Positions 48,876 to 57,619 of a stretch of DNA of 64,000 nt are shown piece after piece; within the stretch, counting starts at the first letter, position 1, and the number at the start of each line of letters is the position of its first letter. The notes beneath the pieces were generated by a model. It saw nothing but the letters and a program-made list of their open reading frames with translations. It ran no database searches and was not told the DNA's origin. The stretch spans positions 1 to 64,000 of the forward strand of contig JAIVGZ010000004.1 in the NCBI GenBank assembly GCA_020201335.1, given 5' to 3'. This DNA comes from Natronospirales bacterium. Its GTDB lineage: Bacteria; Pseudomonadota; Gammaproteobacteria; Natronospirales; JAIVGZ01. Both the position numbers and the translations under genes were made by a program.

Positions 48876-48951
48876 TGGCGCTCCCTAGGGGACTCGAACC
48901 CCTGTTCCCGCCTTGAGAGGGCAGTGTCCTGGGCCACTAGACGAAGGGAGC
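48876..48951 (-). tRNA. tRNA-Glu, anticodon CUC
   Basis: A 76-base gene. The acceptor stem is GCTCCCT / AGGGAGC with discriminator G and an encoded CCA. The anticodon stem is CTGCC / GGCGG with loop CTCTCAA, giving anticodon CUC (reads GAG). The T arm (CAGGGGTTCGAGTCCCCT) is canonical. Its 3' end is 7 bases from the start codon of the glutaminyl cyclotransferase gene on the same strand. Confidence 0.97.
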
Positions 48952-48979
48952 GGCGAAGCCGTGGTATTATACGCGCGCC

Positions 48980-50323
48980 GTGGCACCCGACAACCTCACC
49001 CCTACAATCATTCCGCGCGCCGAACACCCGATATCCCGGTCCAGCATCTCCCCCGGCGCGCTGAAAGTTCTCTACCGTCTCCACAACGCCAATTATCGCG
49101 CGTGCCTGGTCGGCGGCGGCGTCCGTGACCTGATGCTGGGTCGCGAGCCCAAGGATTTCGACGTTGCGACCGATGCCAGCCCGGACGAAGTCCGGGCGCT
49201 GTTCCGGAACTGCCGGCTGATAGGGCGCCGTTTCCGGCTCGCACACGTCCGCTTTGGCAACGAGATTGTCGAGGTCGCAACCTTCCGCGGGAGCGCGACC
49301 GACGCGGACGATGCGAACGGCGACGACGCCGGGCGCATCCTCCGCGATAACACCTGGGGCACGATCGAGGAGGACGCGGTCCGGCGCGACTTCACGGTTA
49401 ACGCGCTGTTCTACGACATTGCCGACTTCACCGTCCACGACTTTGTCGGTGGCATCGAACACCTGCGTGCCGGTACGCTGCAACTGATTGGCGACCCGGG
49501 GCGGCGCTACCGCGAGGACCCAGTGCGCATGCTGCGCGCCGCGCGCTTTGCCGCGAAGCTCGGATTCCGCCTGCACCCGGATACCGAGGGCCCAATCGCC
49601 GAACTGCGCCACCTGCTCGCCGACATCCCGCCGGCGCGCCTGTTCGAGGAGACGCTGAAACTGTTCCTCGGTGGCTTCGCGGTGCAGGCCTACGAGCACC
49701 TGCGTCACCTGCGCCTGTTCGAAATCCTGTTTCCGGACACCGAGCAGAGCCTTGCGGTTGAGGAGAACCATTTCCCGCGCACGCTGTTGTTGCGAGCCCT
49801 CGAGGGCACCGACCAGCGTGTCGCCGAGGGCAAGCCGGTCACGCCGGCGTTCCTGTTTGCCGCGCTGCTCTGGGAACCAGTCCGCGTACGTGCGCAGCAA
49901 CTGACCGCGGAGGCGTTGCCGGAGCTGGTTGCGTTGCAACAGGCGACCGACGAAGTGCTGTCCCGGCAATTGTCGCGCGTCTCGATTCCGAAGCGCTTCA
50001 GCTTGCCGATGCGCGACATCTTCATGTTGCAGGCCCGGTTCGCGATGCGGCGCGGCAAGCGGCCACTCCGCCTGCTCGCGCATCCGCGCTTCCGCGCCGC
50101 GTACGACTTCTTGGTGCTGCGCGCGGCCGCCGGTGAAGTCGAGCAGGCGCTCGCCGACTGGTGGACCGAGTTGCAAGAGACCGATGGGCCCGGCCAGGAA
50201 ATATTGATTGAATCGGCGCCGGCCGATGCAGATGGCGGTGCGCCGAAGCGCAAGCGGCGGCGCCGCAGGCGCCGCAAGCCGGCTGGCGACGGTGATGGCG
50301 CCGGCACCGAGGCGCCGGGTTGA
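48980..50323 (+). CDS. pcnB: Poly(A) polymerase I (or CCA-adding class II nucleotidyltransferase)
   Basis: A 447-residue protein with a GTG start. Class II nucleotidyltransferase domain with LVGGGVRDLMLGREPKDFDVATDA (catalytic Gx(D)xD) and RRDFTVNALFYD, then the R-rich RNA-binding helices. The C-terminal tail is a Lys/Arg cluster (KRKRRRRRR), typical of PcnB rather than CCA enzymes. Poly(A) polymerase adds 3' tails that speed RNA decay. Its position directly before folK is the common gammaproteobacterial order. Confidence 0.93.
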   Translation: MAPDNLTPTIIPRAEHPISRSSISPGALKVLYRLHNANYRACLVGGGVRDLMLGREPKDFDVATDASPDEVRALFRNCRLIGRRFRLAHVRFGNEIVEVATFRGSATDADDANGDDAGRILRDNTWGTIEEDAVRRDFTVNALFYDIADFTVHDFVGGIEHLRAGTLQLIGDPGRRYREDPVRMLRAARFAAKLGFRLHPDTEGPIAELRHLLADIPPARLFEETLKLFLGGFAVQAYEHLRHLRLFEILFPDTEQSLAVEENHFPRTLLLRALEGTDQRVAEGKPVTPAFLFAALLWEPVRVRAQQLTAEALPELVALQQATDEVLSRQLSRVSIPKRFSLPMRDIFMLQARFAMRRGKRPLRLLAHPRFRAAYDFLVLRAAAGEVEQALADWWTELQETDGPGQEILIESAPADADGGAPKRKRRRRRRRKPAGDGDGAGTEAPG

Positions 50324-50817
50324 ACTTGGATCCGCGCGTTGCGTTCGTCGCGCTCGGCAGCAACCTTGATGAGCCCCGCGTGCACGTTCTGCGGGCGCTG
50401 GCGGAACTCTCCGAACTCCCCCAAACGCGCTGCACCGGTCACTCTTCGTTATACAGCAGCGCGCCGCTTGGGCCGGTCGACCAGCCCGCGTTCGTGAACG
50501 CGGTGGCACGCCTTGAGACGCAGCTCGAACCCCGCGAGCTACTCGATGCGCTACTCGGCATTGAGCGCACGCACGGCCGGTCCCGCGATGGCGCCCGCTG
50601 GGGGCCCCGGACGCTGGACCTCGACCTGCTCTTATATGGTGAGCGCCAGATTGATGAGCCGGGCCTGACGGTCCCGCATCCGGGGCTGACCGCACGCGCG
50701 TTCGTCCTGTATCCTCTCGCCGAACTGGCCCCGGGTCTCGCCATCCCCGGCGCAGGGCCGCTCCATACATTGTTGAGCCAGGTTGACCCCGGCGGTCTGA
50801 CCGCAATCGAGGACTGA
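50320..50817 (+). CDS. folK: 2-amino-4-hydroxy-6-hydroxymethyldihydropteridine pyrophosphokinase
   Basis: A 165-residue folate-pathway enzyme moving pyrophosphate from ATP to the pterin. It has FVALGSNLD (residues 9-17), ERTHGRSRDGARWGPRTLDLDLL with the two metal-binding aspartates, and VPHPGLTARAFVLYPLAEL. A TTG start at 50320 overlaps the pcnB stop. Confidence 0.95.
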   Translation: MNLDPRVAFVALGSNLDEPRVHVLRALAELSELPQTRCTGHSSLYSSAPLGPVDQPAFVNAVARLETQLEPRELLDALLGIERTHGRSRDGARWGPRTLDLDLLLYGERQIDEPGLTVPHPGLTARAFVLYPLAELAPGLAIPGAGPLHTLLSQVDPGGLTAIED

Positions 50818-50827
50818 GAACCCCGCC

Positions 50828-51478
50828 ATGCGCGAGCAGCAGCCAGGATTCGTGGTGGTCGAAGGACCAATCGGCGTCGGCAAGACGAGCCTTGCCGAGC
50901 GCCTCGCTGCGCGTTTCGGCACCGAGCTGCTGCTTGAGGGTCCGGACGAAAACCCGTTCCTCGAGCGCTTCTACCAGGACCCGCGGGCCGCTGCGCTGCC
51001 GACCCAGCTCTTCTTCTTGTTCCAGCGCGCGCAGCAGATCCAGGCGCTGCGCCAGGCCGACATCTTCCAGCCCGTGCGCGTCGCCGACTTCCTGCTCGAC
51101 AAAGATCGGCTGTTCGCGCAACTGACGCTCGACGCGGATGAGTTCAAGCTGTACGAGCAGGTCTGGGACAAGATGTCGCTCGACGCACCGGAGCCGGACC
51201 TCGTCGTATACCTGCAGGCGCCGGTCGATACGCTGATGGCGCGCGTTGCACGCCGCGGCATCCACTATGAGCAGGGCATCGAAAGGGCGTACATCGAGAA
51301 GCTGTCCGACGCGTACATGCGTTTCTTCTACGACTGGAACCGCTCGCCGCTCTTAATCGTCAACACCGCCGACATCAACCCGATTGACGACGACCGCGAC
51401 TTCGAGCTGCTATTCGCCGAGATCTGCAACGTGAAATCAGGCCGGCACTTCTTCAACCCGGGCCGGCTGGCTGGTTGA
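50828..51478 (+). CDS. Deoxynucleoside kinase family protein
   Basis: A 216-residue kinase of the dGK/dCK fold: P-loop VEGPIGVGKTSLAERLA (10-26), ENPFLERFYQD, DRLFAQLTL and the lid region near residue 150 (RRGIHYEQGIE). It phosphorylates deoxynucleosides, though the substrate base is unspecified by sequence. It sits between folK and panB, as in Xanthomonadales and other gammaproteobacteria, and may have a link to the pterin/pantothenate cluster only by position. Confidence 0.9.
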   Translation: MREQQPGFVVVEGPIGVGKTSLAERLAARFGTELLLEGPDENPFLERFYQDPRAAALPTQLFFLFQRAQQIQALRQADIFQPVRVADFLLDKDRLFAQLTLDADEFKLYEQVWDKMSLDAPEPDLVVYLQAPVDTLMARVARRGIHYEQGIERAYIEKLSDAYMRFFYDWNRSPLLIVNTADINPIDDDRDFELLFAEICNVKSGRHFFNPGRLAG

Positions 51479-51492
51479 GGTACCCTTACCCT

Positions 51493-52326
51493 ATGTACAC
51501 CAAGCCTGAAAAGTCGGCATCGAGCGTGAAGAGCGTCTCGCTGACCACCTTCGCGAAGATGAAGGCGGCGGGCGAGAAGATTGCCTGCCTGACCGCGTAC
51601 GACGCGAGCTTCGCTGCGCTGCTTGACGGCGCCGGCGTCGACTTGCTGCTGGTCGGTGATTCGTTGGGCATGGTCGTGCAGGGCCGCGACACGACGGTGC
51701 CGGTCACGCTCGACGACATGGTCTACCACTCGCAGGCGGTCGAACGCGGCATTTCGCGCGCGTTCCTCGTCGTCGACATGCCGTTCATGAGCTACTCGAC
51801 GCCCACGCACGCGCTCGCCAGCGCAACGCGCCTGATGCAGGAAGGCGGCGCGAAGATGGTGAAGCTCGAGGGCGGCGTGCAGCAGGCGGAAGTCGTCGCG
51901 TACCTGACCGAGCGCGGCATCCCGGTCTGTGCGCACATCGGCCTGCAACCGCAACTCGTGCACAAGCTCGGCGGCTACAAGGTGCAAGGGAAGGACGACG
52001 CGGCCGCTCAACGCATGCGCAGCGACGCGCGCGCGCTCGAAGCAGCGGGCGCCGACATGATCCTGCTCGAATGCGTGCCGGACTCACTTGCGGGCGACAT
52101 CGCGAAAGCGGCCGGCGTACCCGTGATTGGTATCGGTGCAGGCCCGGCGGTCGACGGCCAGATCCTCGTCACTTACGACATGTTCGACTTGACCCCGGGC
52201 CGCAAGCCGAAGTTCTCGCGCAATTTCCTAACCGGGCGCGACAGCATGGCCGACGCGGCGCGCGCGTACGTTGCGGCGGTACGTGACGGCAGCTTCCCTG
52301 GCGCCGAGCAAAGCGTCGGCGACTGA
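51493..52326 (+). CDS. panB: 3-methyl-2-oxobutanoate hydroxymethyltransferase
   Basis: A 277-residue first enzyme of pantothenate synthesis, making ketopantoate with methylenetetrahydrofolate. It has LTAYDASFAALLDGAGVD, LLVGDSLGMVVQG (metal ligands), VDMPFMSY and HIGLQPQ. The start at 51493 is chosen as the first ATG; a TTG at 51475 overlaps the preceding stop and would add six residues. Co-transcribed with panC. Confidence 0.95.
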   Translation: MYTKPEKSASSVKSVSLTTFAKMKAAGEKIACLTAYDASFAALLDGAGVDLLLVGDSLGMVVQGRDTTVPVTLDDMVYHSQAVERGISRAFLVVDMPFMSYSTPTHALASATRLMQEGGAKMVKLEGGVQQAEVVAYLTERGIPVCAHIGLQPQLVHKLGGYKVQGKDDAAAQRMRSDARALEAAGADMILLECVPDSLAGDIAKAAGVPVIGIGAGPAVDGQILVTYDMFDLTPGRKPKFSRNFLTGRDSMADAARAYVAAVRDGSFPGAEQSVGD

Positions 52327-52329
52327 GCG

Positions 52330-53163
52330 ATGCGCGTCGTCCGCACGCGTGCCGAACTCGCGGCGGCTCTCGCCGATGCGCGCGGCCGTACCGGCCTTGT
52401 GCCAACAATGGGTAACCTGCACCGCGGCCACCTGGCGCTGGTCGAGGCTGTGCGCAAGCAAGCCGATTTCATCGTCGCCAGCATCTTCGTCAATCCGCTG
52501 CAGTTCGGGCCGAGCGAGGACTACAAGACCTACCCCCGAACTTTCGATGAGGATTGCGCGGCGTTCGCGGACGCCGGCGTCGATGTGGTGTTTGCGCCGG
52601 CGGTGCAGGACATATACCCGGACGGCGCGGAAGCAATCGAGCAGGTCACCGTACCGCCGCATCTCGCGGACATATTGGAGGGCGCATCGCGGTCCGGGCA
52701 TTTCAACGGCGTCGCGACTGTGGTCAAGTTGCTGTTCGACGTGGTGCACCCCAATGTCGCTGCGTTCGGCGAGAAAGACTTCCAGCAGCTTCTTGTCATC
52801 CGTTGGTTGGTCAATGCGTATTCGTTACCGGTCGCAATCCTCGGCGTGCCGACGGTGCGTGAGCCGAGCGGCCTCGCGCTGAGTTCGCGCAACCAGTACC
52901 TGACCGCCGACGAGCGTGCGCGTGCGCCGGCAATCTACAGTGCGCTGACCGCGGTTGCGGAGGCAATCCGTGCCGGCGACATCGATTGGGCCGCGCTCAG
53001 CGCCAAGGGCGCCGATGCACTCGCTAGCGCCGGCCTGCAGCCCGAGTATCTGGAACTGCGCAACGCCAACGACCTTTCGGCGCCGCGGGCAGGGGAACCG
53101 CTGGTCGTCCTCACCGCCGCGCGGCTCGGCAAGGCACGCTTGATTGACAACCTGCGGGTGTGA
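52330..53163 (+). CDS. panC: Pantothenate synthetase
   Basis: A 277-residue ATP-dependent ligase joining pantoate and beta-alanine. It has the nucleotidyl-transferase start (GLVPTMGNLHRGHLALVE, with the HxGH), FVNPLQFGPSEDYKTYPR, and the catalytic KDFQQL and LSSRNQYL blocks. It begins 4 bases after panB. In this window panD is separated from it by a two-gene cassette. Confidence 0.95.
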   Translation: MRVVRTRAELAAALADARGRTGLVPTMGNLHRGHLALVEAVRKQADFIVASIFVNPLQFGPSEDYKTYPRTFDEDCAAFADAGVDVVFAPAVQDIYPDGAEAIEQVTVPPHLADILEGASRSGHFNGVATVVKLLFDVVHPNVAAFGEKDFQQLLVIRWLVNAYSLPVAILGVPTVREPSGLALSSRNQYLTADERARAPAIYSALTAVAEAIRAGDIDWAALSAKGADALASAGLQPEYLELRNANDLSAPRAGEPLVVLTAARLGKARLIDNLRV

Positions 53164-53180
53164 CACTCTTCTCAGGTGAA

Positions 53181-53212
53181 TACCCCCTTTTACGCGGTAA
53201 TGGGGGGGGGTA
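53181..53212 (+). promoter_or_regulatory. Hairpin with a nine-G tract upstream of the KaiC-like cassette
   Basis: TACCCCC (53181-53187) is matched by GGGGGTA (53206-53212) across an 18-base loop. The right arm is embedded in a run of G (53202-53210). It lies 33 bases before the GTG start of the 135-aa gene. Long G runs can slip in replication, so phase-variable promoter spacing is conceivable but unproven. Confidence 0.4.
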
Positions 53213-53244
53213 GAATCCTTAATATGTACGCTGGATTACATTAG

Positions 53245-53652
53245 GTGGACCCGGGTCATGTTGACCGCCTCGCACTCCGCATCGTTGAAGATGAGGGGAC
53301 GCGCGTGGCTGCTTCGTTACACGACGCCGACCTCATCCTGCACATCTGTGACAAGATGCACCCCTCGATATCTCGCCTCGCCGGCTCACTCAGCTATCGT
53401 GCGTTGCTGTCCCGCGCGCTGGCGATTGCGCGGGTGCGGGGGAAGACGCTCGGCGCGCTCCGTTTCGAAAGTGACGGGAAGCTCATATTTGACCCGGAGC
53501 ATCCGGCCGCGGAATTCCTGAATCCGGACACGGTCAGAAAAGATGCGGTTATTCTTGTCGCTGCGTTCCTGGGCTTGTTGATGAAATTGATTGGTGATGT
53601 AGTAACCGTCCGGATTGTCTGTCAGGTCTGGCCAGAGGTGAAGGCAGAATGA
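53245..53652 (+). CDS. 135-aa protein preceding a KaiC homologue
   Basis: A 135-residue protein with no family I recognise. Residues 15-80 are alpha-helical (VAASLHDADLILHICD, then LAIARVRGKTLGALRF), and residues 98-125 form a membrane-like hydrophobic segment (AVILVAAFLGLLMKLIGDVV). A GTG start is used. It overlaps the KaiC-like gene by four bases (ATGA), so the two are translationally coupled and probably interact. Confidence 0.65.
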   Translation: MDPGHVDRLALRIVEDEGTRVAASLHDADLILHICDKMHPSISRLAGSLSYRALLSRALAIARVRGKTLGALRFESDGKLIFDPEHPAAEFLNPDTVRKDAVILVAAFLGLLMKLIGDVVTVRIVCQVWPEVKAE

Positions 53653-55112
53653 CTGTCGAAATTCGCAAAATTCCGACCGGCGTACCGGGTCTCGATGAGA
53701 TCCTCGGCGGCGGTCTCCCGGAATACTCGTTCAATATCCTCGGTGGTGGCCCCGGCTCCGGCAAGACCACGATTGCGCACCAGGTGATGTTCGCGAATGC
53801 CACGCCCGAGAAACCGGCAGTCTATTTCACGATCCTCGGCGAGCCTGCGATCAAGATGCTGCGCTACCAGCAGCAGTTCAGCTTTTTCGACGGCAGGAAG
53901 GTCAATGAGTCAATCTTCTTCATCAACCTGAGCGAGAAGGTCCTCTCCGCATCGCTTGATACGGTCATGGACGAAATCATCCGCGAGGTCGAGGCGATTA
54001 ACCCGGGCATCGTCATCGTCGATTCGTTCCGCACCTTGACCCGTAAGCTGGCGACCTCGGAGGTGGACGACCTCACTCTGCAGGAATTCGTGCAAAAACT
54101 CGCGCTGCAGTTGACGACCTGGGAAGCAACGACCTTCCTCGTCGCCGAGTACGACGATACCGAGCGCCGCGACAACCCCATCTTCACGGTCGCAGACGGG
54201 TTGCTCTGGTTGTTCCAGCAGCAGGAGAGCAATTCGATTGTCCGGAAGCTGCAGGTGGTGAAGATGCGCGGCGTGGAAACAGTGCCGGGCATGCACACTT
54301 TCCGCATCAACGATGGTGGCGTGCAGACCTTCCCGCGCAACCTCGGGCTCCTAGGGCGGGACGAGGCTGCGCGCGACGCGCCACCCTTGTCGAGCGGCAT
54401 CCCGGAGCTGGATGTAATGCTCGGCGGCGGGATTCCAGCGGGCGACAGCCTTTTGATTGCCGGCCCGACCGGCTGCGGAAAGTCCCTGATCGCCACGCAC
54501 TTCATCGAAGCGGGCCTGCGCAACGGCGAAGCCGGCATCATAGCGGTCTTCGAGGAGCGGCCGGATGATTATGCGAAGCGGGCGGACGGGTTCGGCCTGG
54601 ACCTCACCGGGGGGGTCGACGCGGGCAAGTTGGAAATCATCTACCTGCGACCGCTCGACCTGTCCGTGGACGAAACGGTGTACGAGCTGCTCGACGCGGT
54701 GCAACGCACCGGGGCGACACGGGTCGTCATCGACTCGCTGGCCGGGTTCGAGATGGCGCTCGCGCCGGGTTTCCGCACCGACTTCCGAGAGGCACTTTAC
54801 CGGATGATCGGTGCGCTGACCTCGGCAGGCGTCACCATCGTGACGACCGTTGAGGTCACGGAACGCTTCACCCAGATTGAATTCAGCGGTTACACCGTTT
54901 CGTTCCTGAGCGACGACATCATCCGGCTGCGTTACGTCGAATTCGACGGCGAGATCGGGAAGGTGATGTTCATCGTGAAAATGCGCGGTGGCCACCACAG
55001 CAAGGAGATTCGGCGGTACGAAATCCAGTCCGACGGCATCGCAGTCTCGGACGAGCCGCTGCGCGGCTACACCGGCCTGCTCACGGGCATCCCGACGCGA
55101 CCGAAGCCCTAA
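53649..55112 (+). CDS. Double-domain KaiC-like ATPase
   Basis: A 487-residue protein with two RecA/KaiC domains. CI: Walker A GGGPGSGKTT (32-41), but the usual EE motif is GE (64-65). CII: Walker A GPTGCGKS (272-279) and an intact EE (302-303). The position matching cyanobacterial S431 is Ser418, while the T432 position is Phe419, so one of two autophosphorylation sites is lost. No kaiA/kaiB gene is nearby. KaiC-like proteins outside cyanobacteria serve stress or timing functions. It sits with a 135-aa partner inside the pan block. Confidence 0.9.
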   Translation: MTVEIRKIPTGVPGLDEILGGGLPEYSFNILGGGPGSGKTTIAHQVMFANATPEKPAVYFTILGEPAIKMLRYQQQFSFFDGRKVNESIFFINLSEKVLSASLDTVMDEIIREVEAINPGIVIVDSFRTLTRKLATSEVDDLTLQEFVQKLALQLTTWEATTFLVAEYDDTERRDNPIFTVADGLLWLFQQQESNSIVRKLQVVKMRGVETVPGMHTFRINDGGVQTFPRNLGLLGRDEAARDAPPLSSGIPELDVMLGGGIPAGDSLLIAGPTGCGKSLIATHFIEAGLRNGEAGIIAVFEERPDDYAKRADGFGLDLTGGVDAGKLEIIYLRPLDLSVDETVYELLDAVQRTGATRVVIDSLAGFEMALAPGFRTDFREALYRMIGALTSAGVTIVTTVEVTERFTQIEFSGYTVSFLSDDIIRLRYVEFDGEIGKVMFIVKMRGGHHSKEIRRYEIQSDGIAVSDEPLRGYTGLLTGIPTRPKP

Positions 55113-55169
55113 GGTCTTCACCCCGGTGGCCGTTGTCCGGGTCCGACATTGTCCGTTAAAATGCGCGTC

Positions 55170-55550
55170 ATGAACCTGACCCTGCTGAAATGCAAGCTCC
55201 ACCGCGCCACGGTGACCCACGCCGAGCTCGATTACGAGGGCTCCTGCGCGATCGACGGCCGCTTGCTCGACGCCGCCGGCATCCTCGCCTACGAGCAGAT
55301 TCAGATCTACAACATCACCAACGGCGAGCGCTTCACCACCTACGCGATCCGCGCGGAGGAAGGGTCCGGCATCATCTCGGTGAACGGTGCTGCTGCGCAC
55401 AGGGCCAGCCCGGGCGACCGCGTCATTATCTGCGCTTACGCACAGTTGAACGCAGCCGAGGCTGCTAACTTCAAGCCGAAGCTCGTGTATTTGGACGAGC
55501 ACAACAACGTCACGCACACCCGCAATACCATCCCGGTCCAGGTCGCCTGA
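55170..55550 (+). CDS. panD: Aspartate 1-decarboxylase proenzyme
   Basis: A 126-residue pyruvoyl enzyme making beta-alanine for pantothenate. The self-cleavage site YEGSC is at residues 22-26 (Gly24-Ser25), and the C-terminal block matches the family. The start at 55170 ([13 protein letters not shown]) is chosen by comparison with family length; in-frame upstream ATG and TTG codons at 55161 and 55149 exist. Followed by pgi after 7 bases. Confidence 0.95.
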   Translation: MNLTLLKCKLHRATVTHAELDYEGSCAIDGRLLDAAGILAYEQIQIYNITNGERFTTYAIRAEEGSGIISVNGAAAHRASPGDRVIICAYAQLNAAEAANFKPKLVYLDEHNNVTHTRNTIPVQVA

Positions 55551-55557
55551 GTACCGC

Positions 55558-57129
55558 ATGAGCGCACCGACCGCGCTTCCGGCCTGGAAGAAGCTGTCAG
55601 CGCACAAGGAACGCATCGGCGGCAGCGGCCTGCCGGGCCTCGTCGTCGATGAACCCGACCGCTTCAGCAAGTTCTCGGTCCGCGCCGATGGCATCCTCTA
55701 CGACTACTCGCGGCAAAACATAGACTCCGAGGTGCTGGCGGACCTGCTCGCGCTCGCCGAGCAGCAGAATCTGCCCACATGGCGCGGCCGGCTGTACGGC
55801 GGCGACCCGGTAAACGTCACCGAGAAGCGCGCCGCCTTGCACATGGCGCTGCGCACGCAGCCCGGCGACCGCTGGGAAGTCGGCGGTGTGTCGGTGACCG
55901 AGGACGTGATCGCCGAGCGCATGCGCGCGTACGCATTTGCAGAGGCAATCCGAACTGGCGCGTTGCGGGGTTCAACGGGCGCGCGTTTCACCGATGTGGT
56001 GGAGCTCGGCATCGGCGGCTCGCACCTCGGGCCGGCGCTCGCGTGCGATGCACTCGCTGCGTTCAGCGACCACGCGACGCGCGTGCACTTTGTGTCGAAC
56101 GCCGACGGCGCGGACCTCGCACGCACGCTCGCGCATTGCCGCCCGGAGGCGACGCTGTTCATCGCCGCGTCGAAGACCTTTACGACGCAGGAAACCCTGT
56201 TGAACGCGCGCACCGCGAGGGCGTGGCTTGAGTCTGCGTTGGGGGAAGGGCAGTTTGCGAAGCACTTCGCCGCGGCGACCGCGGCGCCGGACCGTGCCGA
56301 GGCGTTCGGTATCCCGCGCGAGCACGTGTTCCGGCTGTGGGAGTGGGTCGGTGGCCGGTTCTCGCTATGGAGCGCGGTCGGCCTGCCCGCAATGGTCGCG
56401 CTGGGCCGGAAACATTTCGACGAGCTGCTCGCCGGCGCCCGCGACATCGACGTGCATTTCCGCGATGCGCCGCTGGCGGAAAATATTCCGGTGCTGATGG
56501 CGCTGGTCGGTATCTGGAACCGCAACTTCTGTGGCGCGACGAGTCACGCGATCCTGCCGTACGCTGAGGCGCTGTGGCTGCTGCCCACGTACCTGCAGCA
56601 GCTGGTGATGGAGAGCCTCGGCAAATGTGTCGACCGGGACAACGCGCACATAGACTACAAGGCGGCACCCGTCGTCTGGGGCATGCAGGGCACCAGCGGC
56701 CAGCACGCGTTCTACCAGCTGTTGCATCAAGGCTCCGACACGATTGGCGTCGACTTCATCGGTTACCGCGAAGCGATTGAGGGTGACCCGCAGCACCACC
56801 CGGTAGTGCTCGCAAACCTGGTCGCGCAGGCGGAGGCGCTGCTGGTCGGCAGCCAGAACCCGGACGCGTACCGCAGTTGTGCGGGTGGGCGCGCGTCGTC
56901 GGTGCTGGTCTTCGACCGGCTCGACCCGCGCAACCTTGGCCGGCTGATTGCGCTGTACGAGCACCAGGTGTTCGTGCAGTCGGTGATCTGGAACTTGAAC
57001 GCGTTCGACCAGTGGGGCGTTGAGCTCGGCAAGCAGCTCGGCAAACCGCTGCTCACGGAGCTCACCGGCGGTGAGCGCGCCGAACACGACCCGGCGACCG
57101 CGGGGCTGGTCGACTACCTGCTGAAGTAG
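55558..57129 (+). CDS. pgi: Glucose-6-phosphate isomerase
   Basis: A 523-residue isomerase of glycolysis. It has the family blocks HLGPALACDAL, FIAASKTFTTQETLLNA, WEWVGGRFSLWSAVGLP and the C-terminal NLNAFDQWGVELGKQL. panD-pgi adjacency is standard. Its stop codon TAG is the TAG of a REP-like element (GTAGGAGCGG). Confidence 0.96.
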   Translation: MSAPTALPAWKKLSAHKERIGGSGLPGLVVDEPDRFSKFSVRADGILYDYSRQNIDSEVLADLLALAEQQNLPTWRGRLYGGDPVNVTEKRAALHMALRTQPGDRWEVGGVSVTEDVIAERMRAYAFAEAIRTGALRGSTGARFTDVVELGIGGSHLGPALACDALAAFSDHATRVHFVSNADGADLARTLAHCRPEATLFIAASKTFTTQETLLNARTARAWLESALGEGQFAKHFAAATAAPDRAEAFGIPREHVFRLWEWVGGRFSLWSAVGLPAMVALGRKHFDELLAGARDIDVHFRDAPLAENIPVLMALVGIWNRNFCGATSHAILPYAEALWLLPTYLQQLVMESLGKCVDRDNAHIDYKAAPVVWGMQGTSGQHAFYQLLHQGSDTIGVDFIGYREAIEGDPQHHPVVLANLVAQAEALLVGSQNPDAYRSCAGGRASSVLVFDRLDPRNLGRLIALYEHQVFVQSVIWNLNAFDQWGVELGKQLGKPLLTELTGGERAEHDPATAGLVDYLLK

Positions 57130-57403
57130 GAGCGGTGCTCCGCACCGCGATGGCAGAGGTCTCAAGTGGCACCGCGCCCACCGCACCGCTCGCTCCTATG
57201 GGTTCACCGGCTTTTACAGAGCCGGCTGAAACCCATAAGTCGCTTCGCGCTTGCGCCGTTCGCTTCTGGCGCGATTCCTTGGACAGGTTGTGCCATCGCG
57301 GCCAGAGGGCCGCTCCCACATTTCTCCAGAGTGCTCGGCATGACTCCGAATGTAGGAGCGGCCCTCTGGCCGCGATGCTCGAGGGTCAGGTGCCGAATGT
57401 AGG

Positions 57404-57619
57404 AGCGGTGCTCCGCACCGCGATGGCAGAGATTCGATAGAACGCGCCGCCGGCAGGCGGCGTTGGAATGTCACGCCCGCCGTGCAGCGGCGAAGCGAAT
57501 CAAAAATCGCATTTTTGATGAGCGTGGAGGCGCGCCGGCAGGCGTCGCCGACGAGAACAACAGCGGTGCTCCGCACCGCGATGGCAGAGATTCGATAGAA
57601 CGCGCCGCCGGCAGGCGGC
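57404..57619. repeat. Perfect 58-base direct repeat inside the cluster
   Basis: 57404-57461 and 57562-57619 are identical over 58 bases, 100 bases apart. Each contains one REP copy followed by a tail (GCAGAGATTCGATAGAACG) and one CCGGCAGGCG module. This shows that the modules move or duplicate as a unit. Confidence 0.88.
57499..57519. terminator. AT-rich hairpin downstream of pgi
   Basis: ATCAAAAAT-CGC-ATTTTTGAT, a perfect nine-base stem with a three-base loop, conspicuous in GC-rich DNA. It could terminate pgi (plus) or queG (minus). There is no long T-run, so the role is tentative. Confidence 0.4.

Noticed and set aside
48869-51265. Long minus-strand frame over pcnB, folK and the deoxynucleoside kinase
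   Set aside because: GC-rich antisense frame covering known genes and the tRNA; only the cyclotransferase part has homology.
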